Shown here piece after piece: positions 1-11,663 of a DNA stretch of 64,000 nucleotides. The notes under the pieces were generated by a model. The model had not been told where the DNA came from. It did not search any database and worked only from the letters and a program-made list of their open reading frames with translations. Each line of letters opens with the position of its first letter. The first letter of the stretch is position 1. Location: positions 6,309,501 to 6,373,500 of the forward strand of contig NC_083506.1 of NCBI RefSeq assembly GCF_032362555.1, written 5' to 3'. Both the position numbers and the translations under genes were made by a program. This stretch comes from Amyelois transitella (Eukaryota > Arthropoda > Insecta > Lepidoptera > Pyralidae).

Positions 1-147
1 TCATCTGTTTGGCTTAATGATAGAATTGAGATTCAAATAGTGAAAAATTGCTAGCCCATCGCCTAAAAGAAGTATCCCAAGGTAATAAACCTATCCCTCT
101 GTCGTTAGGATATCCATGGGGAAGAGATGGAGTAGTCCTGCTATGTT
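1..147 (-). repeat. TATG-tailed SINE-like repeat (family R1), cut by window edge
   Basis: R1 sequence on the minus strand. It contains the family blocks TTTGGCTTAATGATAGAATT, TTGCTAGCCCATCGCCTAAA and GAAGAGATGGAGTAGTCCT. The tail side lies outside the window. R1 is the most frequent repeat here (over 20 copies); its termini are best defined by the copies at 22069-22336, 32893-33147, 36713-36959 and 52650-52941. Confidence 0.8.
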
Positions 148-1497
148 TCACATAAGTTTATAAGCATTTTCCTTAGTCGCAGTTTAAGCTATAGATGACA
201 ATGTAAAACTTTTAGAGCAAAATTGAATAATATATTACTGGCTTTCAGTTCCAACGTAGCTTTCCAAATGTTCAACATCAAAATGAATGAGAGGAAACGG
301 AAAAGCAGAAAAATACAGTGAAAAGCTCGTCAGGCAGGTGGTCGACGTGGAGCCGTTTATTTATCTGCAGTGAAATGAAAAATTGAAGCGAGCGCTGTAG
401 AGCCCGGCTCGCGCTTGGCCACCCTATCCCCACAGAATTAAAGCGAGTGTAAACGTAGCAATAAAGTTATTTTATATGTCGGGATCGAGTTTTATAATAC
501 TTACCTCTGGTTGAAGTACATATTTAAGCTTTAAAGCTCTATTTACGATTAGATGAATCAACATCTTAAAACATTTGAATTTTCTGAGATCTAAAATGTA
601 ATTAGCAAGGTTACGCCACCTGGATAATTACAATATTACATTTGTAAATTTCTTTGTTTCGTGATTAATTCTGTGGGTATCAATATCAATTTTGTTATAG
701 GTACGTAGCTGAACAACCACAAAAGCTCCAACGGCCTAACAATTTGCAGGTCTTTCTCGTCTGAATAACACCACAGTTTATCCTGATAATGCATGTTTCT
801 TGTAGCAGGTGACGCTTCTCACGGAATGCCAGTATTAAAGCCTCGTCGAGGGTTCCCCTAACCATGTTAAATATTAATTTGAGGCCAGACTGCGTACGAA
901 CAGATAGTAAAAATATAACAGAAAGACAGATTTCTTACAAAGATTATCTATATCTAAAATATGCTGCAATTTTTATGTTTTTATGTTAAAAAAAACACTA
1001 AAAGTGATCTAGAACGGATTTTTTAAGAAGGGAGAAACGAATTCCTCATGCTCATAGTACTGGTAACATCCTCACTTCTTTGTAGAGGTGCCCGAATAGC
1101 GCCTTTCATAAATTATAATGATAAGTAAAAAAGTTTAATATAATGTAACTTCTGTTTCCTCTTTATAAGTGGAGCAGCTTCGATTTCATATGCATTTAGT
1201 TTGATCCTAATGAACTTTTAGTTATTGTGGAGCCCTCACGTGGCTATCAATCTAATAAGAAAATTAATAATCTTGTAAGCAAAAATACCATTCAGCTTTT
1301 GATGATCGTGATTTTTCTCGTCTGTTTCATATTAACGTGCTTGTTTTTATAGTAGACAATGAAAAGTAAATGTATAAAAATCTATCTCTTTTTAATGTTT
1401 TGTAAATAAAAAAAGTGTTTTTCTACATATGTATGTGCACACATCCGAATGAAATGATATATGCGAAAAAGTTCCAATAGGCCACGTGTAATACGAA
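148..1497. other. No gene recognised
   Basis: AT-rich intergenic DNA with no convincing coding exon on either strand. Around 1055-1105 is a short diverged match (CATCCTCACTTCT, then GAGGTGCCCGAATAGCGCC) to the R5 repeat seen better at 42905-43030. Confidence 0.5.
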
Positions 1498-1669
1498 TCA
1501 TAGGGCTGTCTGTATAAAAAGTAAAGTCGCGTCTGTCCCTATGTATGTATGTTTAGATATTTAAAACTACACAACTGATTTTAATGCCTTTTTTAAATAT
1601 ATAGAGTGATCCAAGAGAAAAGTACACATGTATAAATATTACCCGTGCCAAGCCGGGGCGGGTCGCCAG
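1498..1669 (+). mobile_element. Non-autonomous Helitron-like element, short form
   Basis: It starts with TC after an A and ends GGGTCGCCAG before a T, the A^T insertion pattern of Helitrons. The end is CCAG instead of CTAG, one change from canonical. The 3' hairpin ACCCG...CGGGT just before the terminus is intact. It carries the family blocks GTATAAAAAGTAAAGTCGC and GAGTGATCCAAGAGAAAAG shared with 6345-6528 and 30143-30564. Confidence 0.6.
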
Positions 1670-1686
1670 TATACATATACAATAAA

Positions 1687-1868
1687 TCCTACTAATATTA
1701 TAAAGTTTGTGAGTATGTCAGGTTGTCAGTATGGATGTTTGTTACTCTTTCACGCAAAAACTACTGAACCGATTACGATGAGATTTGGTATGTAGGTAGC
1801 TCTTTATCCCGGAGTTCCCGGGGGATTGATTGGGTTTCCATGTGGACGAAGCCGCGGGCGGCCTCTAG
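1687..1868 (+). mobile_element. Non-autonomous Helitron, second subfamily
   Basis: It begins TCCTACTAATATTATAAAG after an A and ends GGCGGCCTCTAG before a T, so TC...CTAG termini and A^T insertion are both canonical. A GCCG/CGGC hairpin precedes the CTAG. It is 182 bp and non-coding. It lies 17 bp downstream of the previous Helitron-like element. The 5' end resembles the element at 5024-5606, but the 3' hairpin differs. Confidence 0.65.
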
Positions 1869-4847
1869 TAATTAATATTTTGAACTTTTGAGTAGGTGGA
1901 CTAGTAAAGTAGCTTTATTTCCATGCAGGTTTAGTAAAAACCAAAAACAAAAATTCATTTAAAAAACAGGTTATGATTTGCTATCCTCTAGGTATTTCAA
2001 ACTCATTTTAGTTACAAACATAGCTTGATTAGAATGTCAGCACGATAATTATAGGACTGTGATGTAGGAGCGACAAAGATAGAACATGAGAGTATAACTA
2101 AATATCAGAAAATTAAGCATAACATGTGTAAAATTTTGATGACTAAGATAAAATAAATAAAGTTGTTTGATTATGTTACTTTAAAATAATATAAAGGTAG
2201 CAAATAAACCTGTGCTATTCTTACTGATCAGCAGTTTATACCAACCCTAGAAGACTATCTGAGTCAGGTCAAACAGTGTTCGCTCTTTGTTCCAGCTCCA
2301 ACAATCCGCTGCAGTTATGATCTTTATCTTTATACAGGCTAGTTTTAATCCTTGATTGATCTCTTGCTGAGTGTTGGTAACACTGAAAACTTCCAATGTT
2401 AGTTGATAAAGTTTAAGAGGAGTTTGATTGAGATTGAAATGCATACACAGCTTTTCCGAGCTCCTTATGTGCATTTTAAGGAAAATAATTGTTATTACAT
2501 TCGGAAATTGGGTAAGTGTTTATTCTTTTTCTGGTTGTTCTTTACCTCTGATAACCTGTAAGTTCTGTGGGCCTCTTAGTTAATTCTGTTTATCATTTCT
2601 TCGTGTTCCCGGTTGCACCCTCCACAAAAATGTTTCGGCGACCGGGTCTGCCCGAACGGCCTCTAAGTTAACTCTTCTATTTACCAGGTAGAAATTTTCC
2701 AGGCGTAGGTATCTAAATATTAGTATTTTTTATTTACTTGTAAATTCCGTAATTCATCAATACTTTCGCTATTATTTGTGAAGATATGTATGATATACGT
2801 GAAAACTTGTATACCTGTATAAACTATATGAACATAAATATGTATCTAGTATTTTCTAGTAGCGTCATACGCAAAGCCGAGTCGCCAGCGAAGCGATGGT
2901 TAAAATATATTAGTACATAACATACACACATCAGTTTTATTGTAGTCGAAATTATAACAAAACTTTATACTTAATAATACATGCAATATGATGGACGTTT
3001 TAATAAATTACTGAATGTAATGGAATTTCTTATTTTTTCCTTTTTATTTACTTACAAATAGAGAAAGTGACGGGCTCATCTATCAACGTACAGAAAAACC
3101 ATTCGAGGTCGAAACGGCGGCGGCTGCTGTCGTGGGGTAGTGATTACATTCTCTTTGGTCGTGGGTAAAAGGTAGTACTCCACAAGATATATTTATTTCT
3201 GAAAATTTTACAACATAAATGTTTTTATTACGAATCATTTTCTTTGATGTTATTACGCAACCCTTTCGAGTAATAAAATATTCTCGACGGAAAAGAATAC
3301 ATATCATTTTGTTAATATACTATAAACTGAATGTAAACTCGTCCATTTACCTGTTTTAAGGTGAAATATATTGACCCATGAAAAAAAATATTTTTACCAC
3401 CTAAAGGTTTAACAGATTACTCAATACAAAAACTGTAAATAAAAACAAAAATAGTCTGAGATTCCTATAACATATGGTCTTTTACCAAAGAAAAATGTAG
3501 ATACGGTTTTCAAAAGTGCTAACTATCATTATTTTATCTATATTATTTATATTCATTATCTATTATTTTTGTATATATGGAGGTAATTTGATTGTTGAAC
3601 AAATTCTTCGATGTCTAAGAATAGATCTATGTTTAGGTGACTCTAAGTAATATCGTAAAGTGGAGATGCCGATCACGTCCGGGAATCTTCATTGGAAGCG
3701 CCCTCTCCATTCCGATGAAGTGTTAACATGTGATTTGTAAACTTTGTTCTACCTATTTTATCTATAGTTTAATACCGCGCATAAAATGGACGTACTGAGA
3801 ATTAATTCTTCCATACTTTATGAATTTCTGTGGCAGTAAGTTATTCAAACAATCAGGAATACAAAATGAGGAGAAACAGAGCTTGAAGAACTAATGCGAA
3901 ATGGTAAAAGAGCGTGGAAGAGGCCTAGACTCACAGAGGGTTGGGACGGCGCAGGAAAATAGTTAAACACCTACAAAACGAAGAATCATTACCTTATGGC
4001 CAGTGTTACTCAAACAGTTTACTTGAAAGATGAAAATATGTGGTATAAATATAATAAAATTCACATCGATATATTTCTGAACATTTATTACAGTAAAATG
4101 CCGTAGAAACCTCATCAATTCTGCGCGAATCATGTTGCCGCCTGATAAACTAATTTGCATAGAAATTCCCTTGGAATCGGAGCTCAGCCGTGACTGATTT
4201 CGTTTGGATTCACCGATGGTTCTCGGGGCCACGAAAAAGGGAATTACTTAAAAAGTCTGCCATCGGGAATAGAAAGGTATACACCCAATCTGGAACCCCA
4301 ACTATTGGTCTTCTAAACGAGTAAATAATTAACAATCACATAAATCGAAAAAATATAGAATGTCTGTGGTAACAATGTAAGCAGCTTTGAAGAGAAGCTT
4401 ACACAAAACCAGTACGAATAAATTATACATCCTTGGGATGTATATATTCTAGGGATCAACAATATTTCTCCGTCAATTTACTGTTCGTTCTTGGAACGAA
4501 GGCAATATTTCTGCGCTATCTTCGAAGGGCGCTGAGATTGCACTATTACACCAGTTTTATTACACGAGTAAACATAGTTATCTACTACGCTTGCGAAATG
4601 AAAATATTTTTTATTTGCATAAGTCGTCCCAGAATTAAAATTGCTGAGCAGTCTACGTATTTATACTGTCCACAGTTTCCGAGATATTTTATGCAATTTT
4701 AGTTCGTTCCCTCATCCACAAATTTACTATTCATGTAAAAATAACGAATGTAGAATGAATGAAATATTCAATTTAATTTTACTTGTAAAGTAACCCTGTT
4801 TCAAGCATAAGTCGACAAAAGAAAAAAATACATTTAGCTTAAAGAAA
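1869..4847. other. No gene recognised
   Basis: No host coding exon found. At 2600-2670 is a short repeat block (CCCGGTTGCACCCTCC) also seen at 14125-14145. At 3860-3960, text reading like the Arg/Gly/Pro-rich C-terminus of a LINE reverse transcriptase (AAGAGCGTGGAAGAGGCC) suggests an old LINE scrap, with low confidence. Other open frames are short and lack domains or splice context. Confidence 0.45.
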
Positions 4848-5700
4848 CTTTTGTTAAGACGTCTTTTCCATATTTCGGATAGTTTAGCTGGCCTGTAATG
4901 GTTCTGTATCAGGTGTTCCAGATCTTCGATTTTTATATGCTAACAGAAACTTGCTCTATTTCCTATAGTTTAGCTGAGCTGTTAAGGTTCGACATCAGCT
5001 GTTTCAGATTCCAAAATAAATTATCTACACTAATATTATAAAGAGGAAAACTTTGTTTGTTTGTTTGGTTGTAATGAATAGGCTCAAAAACTACTGGACC
5101 GATTTTAAAAATTCTTTCACCATTCGAAAGCTATGTAGCTTTGGATAATTGTATCCACGAATAACATAGACTATATTTTATTTTGAAAAAAAAAATAGGG
5201 TTTCGTAATATATTTGGATTTTTCGGACACAAACTGAAAAAAATCAACCAAAAAGTTACTTATTTTGCGTACGCTGCCTAAACTACAAAAGATAGAACCA
5301 TAAAATGTTTTAATTAATTGTAGATCTTATAAATATCTACAAAAAAGTCCGCGACACACTATACCTATCTATGTCGAGGGAGGCACAACAACCACATTTT
5401 TATTTAAAAATCTTGAATTTTTTTTGGTCTACATTTAAACGCGTTTTTTTTACGATTTCTGCTGCACGGCCCGGGACTGCAGGCAGAAGTGTCACTTTTG
5501 CCGGGAACAAGACTTAGCCGCTTTGCGGGCGGTCCTTTAGTTAGTTCTAATAGAGATATATTTAGTATCGGCTGTGCATCCGTGCGAAGCCGGGGCGGGT
5601 CGCTAGTATTCTATATATGGCCAGGCATAAGAGCTGTACAACAAAAAAGTTTCATTCAAATTTGTTCAGTATTCACGGTCGCTATAAACTTACATTCTTA
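4848..5700 (+). repeat. Old interspersed repeat R3 split by a Helitron
   Basis: The halves 4848-5023 and 5607-5700 match a single uninterrupted copy at 53840-54175. Shared blocks are GGTTCTGTATCAGGTGTTCC and CAGATTCCAAAATAAATT on the left, and GGCCAGGCATAAGAGCT on the right. The 3' part reads like a LINE 3' untranslated tail (TTCAGTATTCACGGTC against TCAGTAGTTCCGGGG in the other copy). The two halves are interrupted by the element at 5024-5606. Confidence 0.65.
5024..5606 (+). mobile_element. Non-autonomous Helitron (583 bp) nested in R3
   Basis: It begins TCTACACTAATATTATAAAG after an A and ends CGGGGCGGGTCGCTAG before a T: canonical TC...CTAG termini, A^T target and a CCG/CGG-rich 3' hairpin. 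Comparison with the uninterrupted R3 copy near 54080 confirms that it is an insertion without target duplication, as expected for Helitrons. It is non-coding. The 3' end is shared with 6345-6528 and 30143-30564, while the 5' end belongs to the ACTAATATTATAAA subfamily. Confidence 0.75.
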
Positions 5701-6024
5701 ACCTATAGGCGGTGGGATGGGTAGACAACAGAAGCGGGAAATATTTACGCGTATCGTGTATGAATTCAAACACATCTATGTGTAAGTGTATCCTCAGACA
5801 CATTCCTACTTAACAGAGACACCCCAGGGGTCGTTGAACGAAAATGTTAGTCGTAAATATCACCGTTGGTATACTTTTTCTATTTACTCTTATCTTTCCA
5901 AGAATATTTAATATTTTTGGCACATTAGAGCATATCAGTAGACATAATGTCGCTCAATGATCCTTAATAGGCAGTTTAGTAAGTGATGGATATGCATTAC
6001 ATGCCTATCTGCTTGCACAATATA

Positions 6025-6232
6025 AAGACCACTCCATCTCTTTCCAATGGTTGTCGTAAAAGGCGACTAAGGGATACACTTATAAACTTGGGATTCTTCT
6101 TTTAAGCGATTTTTCTTTTTCTCAATTCTATAATCAAGCCAAACAGCTAAATGTGGCGTATCGGTCTTTTCAAGACTGTTGGCTTTGTCTACCCCGCAAG
6201 GGATATAGACGTTATTTTATTATATGTATGTG
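6025..6232 (+). repeat. R1 SINE-like repeat, 5'-truncated
   Basis: It runs from the ACCACTCCATCTCTTTCC block through GTCGTAAAAGGCGACTAAGG and GTCTACCCCGCAAGGGATAT to a TATATGTATGTG tail. It is moderately diverged, with part of the CTAGCAACCTGTCACTATTT block lost. Confidence 0.8.
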
Positions 6233-6344
6233 CTAAGTGAAAAACTAAAGGTGGAAATAAATTATAAAAGGCACATACCTATACTAATATATCCATCTAC
6301 TTCGATTACGAGTGAATTAAATGCATTTTGTAAAGCAACGGATA

Positions 6345-6528
6345 TCACTACATAGTATAAAACAAAGTCGCTATTTTAGTCTGTTTGTCTGTATGCTTAA
6401 ATCTTTAAAATTACGCAACGGATTTTGATGCGGTTTTTTGTAACAGGTAGAGTGATTCAAGAGGAAGGTTTTTATGTATAAAAACATTTATAATTTTGCA
6501 CCTGTGCGAAGCCGGGGCGGGTCGCTAG
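6345..6528 (+). mobile_element. Non-autonomous Helitron, short form
   Basis: It starts TCACTACATAGTATAAAAC after an A and ends GGGCGGGTCGCTAG before a T. The 3' hairpin is near-perfect (ACCTG/CGGGT). At 184 bp it looks like an internally deleted relative of the 422-bp copy at 30143-30564: both ends match, including GAGTGATTCAAGAGGAAGG. Confidence 0.75.
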
Positions 6529-6760
6529 TTTATTATAAAAATACTTGTATATTGGCCACTAAAAGTATAAACTATTTCTGATTTTAATTCCGGTGATGTG
6601 TATTATAACTTAATAAACTTCTGAATTTATTTATTTTGAGTGGTTTCTCAGGATTCAATTTCGCTCATGTAGCTCCAACCATTAATTTTCCTAATTTGTT
6701 AACATCGCCTTTCATGTGGCTGGTTACTTAAATTATTATTTGAGAAATGAGAAAAACCCT

Positions 6761-6834
6761 GTGTTTTCGGATGAAAACACATGTATGTATTTACACAGAA
6801 AATTTGGATTAATTTTCTGTGTAAATACTTACAT
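6761..6834. repeat. Two adjacent foldbacks
   Basis: 6761-6780 is an 8-bp perfect stem (GTGTTTTC/GAAAACAC) with a 4-nt loop. It is followed at once by 24-nt arms 6781-6804 and 6811-6834 with one mismatch and a 6-nt loop; the inner 18 bp (GTATTTACACAGAAAATT) are perfect. This could be a relic of a MITE end. No target duplication was found. Confidence 0.7.
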
Positions 6835-7185
6835 TTGCCGGAAATTTTCAATTTGATTTACTCAAGTTGCTTATTTTAAGATTTGTAAACCATAATCGTA
6901 TAAATAATCGATACATTGACGTTGAAACTAATAATAACAAATTTATTTTCGTTTTGCACTTCAATCGCACCTTTATTTAGTATCTATGTGGGCCGGAGAT
7001 TGAAATATAACACCATCTAGAAATAAAACTGGTAATTTTTAACAAATCTTTTTAGGATTTCCTATTCCCATCCCAAAAATTGAAAAAATATACGAGTACA
7101 ATTTGCTTGTTTATTTTTTTTTTCGTTTTTTTTTCACAGAGTAATTACTTGTACCCTTCAAAAAAAAATAATTAAATAATATTAA

Positions 7186-8501
7186 CCCTTAACCACCTAC
7201 CATACGTCTCACAGATCCTGTTGATATCATTATTGTGAATATTTTTGCGCCGGAGTGTTGTATCGACTCGTTCATTCCTGTACCTTTTCCCTGCGCCCCT
7301 GAGTACCGCATAACGGCTCGTCAAGATTAGAAGTGTGCGCGTTTGTCTCAGGTGAGTAGTTAAATACCAGAGTAGGTCTGACAGACCCCTGTTTGGAGGT
7401 TATGTGATAGTTTCTTAAGGACGCTGTAATTGAGCGGTGGTTGGAAAATAATTTATCAGACGATGAAAAAATACCAAATGACGAATGCAGCGATGTGGAG
7501 CCGGTCGAAATTAGTCACGTCCCAGAAGAAAGTTGTGCGTCTGATTCCGAGTGTCATATGTGCCAAAACAAAATAAGGCAGTCATCACTGTTTCAAGCAG
7601 GCACCATTCTCCAGGTGTCAACGAAGTGACGAAGAAACCGGAGATCATATTATTTTATAACCAAACCAAAATTGGAGTGTATCTACTAGACCAAAGGTGC
7701 TCGAATTAGTCGTCGCTTTCGTAGGTGGCCATTGGCAATATTGTACTGATTACTTGATATTTCTTGCCTCAAATTGCTATGTTTTGGACCTGTCTGTGCA
7801 GACACTAGGACAAAAGATTGAAAGCAGGTTCAAGTTTTTGAAGAAACTTGCTGAACAGCTAATAAGACCGCATATGGCACGTGAAATTGCAACGAGATAT
7901 AAGTGTAAGCATACAATGCATACTCCAGATCAGCGTGACCCCTCCAGCAGCTGTTCCATGCATCAGCACTGCTGAAGAGAGATTATCAGGTCGTTAGAAT
8001 TGTTCTACTTGTAAATGCAAAAAGAAACGCAAGACAATACATGTGTTTCGAATGCAAAGCGTCCATTTGCCTTGAATGCTCAAATAAAATTTGTTCTAAT
8101 TGTCGCGAAAAGCTCTAAATTTGGCGTCTGCAATTTTGTTTAATTAATTATTTTATTGAGAGTTTTTATTTTTTTTTAAATTCCTTGTTAATTGAATTAT
8201 AAAAAAAATATAAGAATAATTGGCTATTACTTTAAATATTTTTTGTGGATGTAATTTTCTAGAACAGTTAGAAAGTTAACCGTAAATAAGAGATAATGCC
8301 AATTATTGAAGTTAAAAAAAAAATTGTTGATTTTCATGTTCCTATTTTTTTAATGAAGAGAATAATAATGCACCAAACATAATTTTTATTCAAGTTTATA
8401 CCTTTAATTAATATTAACAAAAAAAAATTTTCTTGTTCTGGGGTCCCTCAGACGTATGGTAGGTGGTCGTGTGACAAAAATATATGCTAGGTGGTTAAGG
8501 G
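7186..8501 (+). mobile_element. Internally deleted piggyBac-family transposon
   Basis: TTAA target duplications lie at 7182-7185 and 8502-8505. The 14-bp terminal inverted repeats are perfect (CCCTTAACCACCTA at the left, TAGGTGGTTAAGGG at the right). A sub-terminal CATACGTCTCA/AGACGTATG motif recurs inverted inside each end. At 1,316 bp it is too short for the roughly 1.8-kb transposase gene; only N- and C-terminal scraps remain (see 7441-8118). The perfect termini and TSD suggest fairly recent movement driven in trans. Superfamily assignment rests on TTAA, the CCCT start and the Cys-rich C-terminus. Confidence 0.85.
7441..8118 (+). pseudogene. piggyBac transposase remnant
   Basis: 7441-7629 encodes an acidic N-terminal piece (LSDDEKIPNDECSDVEP...SDSEC), typical of piggyBac N-termini. 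7697-7975 encodes a piece like the end of the catalytic region (FLKKLAEQLIRPHM). 7990-8118 encodes the C-terminal cysteine-rich finger (CSTCKCKKKRKT, then MCFECKASICLECSNK...CSNC, ending TAA). That finger is split between two frames, with the switch near 8040. The central catalytic region with the conserved aspartates is missing. It cannot encode an active transposase. The first ATG is not preserved in this frame. Confidence 0.75.
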
Positions 8502-8505
8502 TTAA

Positions 8506-10510
8506 AGTAATTATTAAAGGGTATCACCCACGTAAATATCCCACGTATTTTGTATATCGACAGGGCCATACTAGTAGTGGACATGCAACGTGGTATGTAT
8601 TGACCTGGTTTTAGTTATACCCAATTGCGCTAAATGGCGTTGTTTTAAAAACCCAAGAAATTGCATGGCATTTGGCATTTCTTCATATTTTTAAGCAATT
8701 CTTTGGTCAATTTCAATAAACACGCAGACACGTGAATATAAAAAATAAATATTTAAGTAACAAACGTGATGATGTTACTGAACCTTTCGTGCGCGAGTCT
8801 AACTCACTTCACATTTATTATATACACAATAATGTGATTTTATTTACAAAGCACTTCGTAGCACCTAGGTAAAGTGCTACAATAGTGTAGCAATAAGCAC
8901 ACTTTCGTTACTCACGATACTAGTCACTATAAAAGCGTATCTTCATAAAGACATCTAGGTAGTACGAGTATATTTCAGAAGCAACTTGGCCTGCGTAATG
9001 TTTTAAAGGGATTTGATTAGGTATTATAAGTATTTTCAATGAATACTCCCCATCGGCTTGATTTTCTATTCATTTATACCACAAATCATCCACGCAAATC
9101 TGTTTACAATAGCGATCAAACAGCAAAATGGAACAAATACTAAACTTAATTTCTTTTATTATCATGTAGTTGCGATAAGTTGTAACCTTTACCGAATATG
9201 TCAATAATCAATTCGGAAATGAAGTGTTCGTATGTTAAATTTATATATCTACGTATTCTATAATAAAACAATATTTATAGAAGCCTGCAACATATTTAAC
9301 TTCAACAGGAGCAAGGTCATTGAACATTCTTTCAGCTGAACATCGAGAGCAACCTTGACCCTTGTAGGGCCTTTATAAGGTGTCTGTTAGTTCAATGGCT
9401 TTCCGAGTTGAATGGAGCTGGCTAAATATACTTACTTAGACTGGAATAAAACCGAGACTGGGTCAACTGGCTCTCAATGTGTGATATTCATTGAAAGGTT
9501 TCCTTTCAGCAAGCAAGCTTTTGCACTAGCGAAATTTTAAAATGTACCTTCTGAAAATTGCGAATTCACGTTGTATCTTTTTTAGCCCAACACATGCCAG
9601 CGAGCTTGCAAAGATTTTATGTCACTGTATTCACTCTTCACTAATTTTATTCTTGAATATTTTAATTACTTCAGGTATACTTATTAAATGAAGATTTTTC
9701 AGATTTGAATTAATTTTCAACATTTTTCAGTGCAAATAAGTAAATAACAAATCAGACAAAAAATGCTTTGAAGATGCGAGTGTAGTGTAAGGTCGTAACT
9801 AATTTCCTCTCTCCTTGCCTTTTACTGGCTTTTCTACCATTTCTTTGAATACAAAGAAATACACAAAGGCAAAAAGTCAGCTTTTTTTTAAAGATACCTT
9901 ATCGGTGCAAGAACCATTTACTTCTTTTATATCCCTCGAATCTTAGCATATTTTCGGTTAGCCTTATGCTACGAAGTTCGGGGTCCGCTTACAAATACTT
10001 ACATTCTGTAAAATTTTACCCTAACATATTTTTATTGTTAAGGACCAGTACATAATTATTTCAGAAACCCTCCTCCCATCTCCTAGTACCTACCTAACAA
10101 GGAAGAAATTATAATTGGGTGCTTTGCATGATGGTTTACAAAAAACTTCGAAGGAAAATAGTGTGTACCTACTCGGCGTCGAGTAGTTCATGCGGGATAA
10201 ATCCGCAGACTGACGTAATTAACTTAAGTCGGAACTGCAATTAATATGGGCACGTTCGCTCAAATTGAATGGGAATGTGCAAGAAAAAGTTGTTTGGAGT
10301 TAATTCAGTTAGCGAACAAAACCATGCGAAGGAAAAGTTGCCTATTAGCTTTGAACTTTTTTTTTTGATGTTTGGAAATGTGTTTCTCTTATGGTGAAAT
10401 TATACCAATTAAAAGAAATTTTGCAAGTTCATAATCTTCTTTTTAACTAGTAGATTTGCTTAAACGCTGCAAAATCATACAACTTATATAGTATTTACTT
10501 ATATAGTATA
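8506..10510. other. No gene recognised
   Basis: AT-rich sequence without convincing exons, RNA genes or identifiable mobile elements. A 9-bp inverted repeat (ATTTCTTTG/CAAAGAAAT) near 9840-9865 is too short to interpret. Confidence 0.5.
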
Positions 10511-10596
10511 TACATACATACATACGGTCACGTCTAGTATATCCCTTGTGGGGTAGACAGAGCCAACAGTCTTGAAAAGACTGAATGGCCACGTTA
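10505..10596 (-). repeat. R1 repeat fragment (tail end)
   Basis: ACATACATACATACGGTCACG tail followed by ATCCCTTGTGGGGTAGACAG and CTTGAAAAGACTGAATGGCC; the copy stops after about 90 bp. This is the 3' end of R1 in minus orientation, 5'-truncated as is common for target-primed retroelements. Confidence 0.8.
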
Positions 10597-11625
10597 GTAT
10601 ATCTTTGTTTATTTTATATGCAGTATATGTCTATAATCATACTTATGTATGTAAACTATTATATGTAAGTGTATTAAGTAATCTATTATTCATATTTATT
10701 ATATTATATTATTTTTTGACAATTATCGCGCCACCCGTACATCCTTCTCAGTTTGGTCCAAAGGTTCGACTGACAGAGAATGGCCTTGTGGCATTAATCC
10801 ACCTGTTGTTAATTTTACGTGCATAAAGTTTAAATAAATACAATTTAACATAAAGTGCGATCAATAATTTAATAGTATTAAGTAGACAATAACGATAAAA
10901 AAAAAATTAAATTATTTAACACGCAGTCAACATACTTAATTACCTACTAGCATTGAACATGCGACCAGTAGGGAGGACTTGTAATTGCAAGTAGTTTATT
11001 TTACGTAAAAATGTCGCAGATTCTAAGTCTTTTCGCCAATATGTATGTATGGACCACAAACAATCATTTATTTAAAAGCAGATAATTAAAAATAATACGG
11101 TCGCATTGAGAACCTCCTCATTTTTAAAATCAGTTATAAGCTAAAAACTCAGATAAGCTTCAAGTTTTCCTTCTGATTATCGCTTTCGGTAGGACCCAAG
11201 GTATGCCTTGGTTGTCTAAGTTGTCTTGCAAAGCCAGCTTTTGTGTGTTCAAAAAAATGAATCTTTTGCTTTCCCTCACATGTTGGAATTCAAAATCCTA
11301 TGAAGGCGACAGGTGACCGCAGCCCGCCTTACATTTCCGTTCGCTCCGATGGCAGACAATTTCCATGCCTCACCATGAACGGAGCCGAAGGAGCGTTGTG
11401 TGAACTCAATTCTGTAGCAATAGGAAGTTATTACGACCACATATAACTATAATAGACAAAATCTAGAGGCAAGTACTCAATGAAGAAAGATATGATTGTA
11501 AGGTAAAAATAGATTTAAAAAATAATATAAACCGATTTCAAATGTCATATTTTCTGTTCCACTTAAGTTGATGAGTACCAGTTAAACAATAGAGATTTTG
11601 ATAGTTAGTTTTAGAGTTGGCTCTA

Positions 11626-11663
11626 ATCATCAGATCTTGACAGTCATGACAAGATCTGATGAT
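11626..11663. repeat. Perfect 14-bp foldback
   Basis: Arms ATCATCAGATCTTG (11626-11639) and CAAGATCTGATGAT (11650-11663) around a 10-nt loop. No function is evident. It is too short for a microRNA precursor. Confidence 0.7.
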
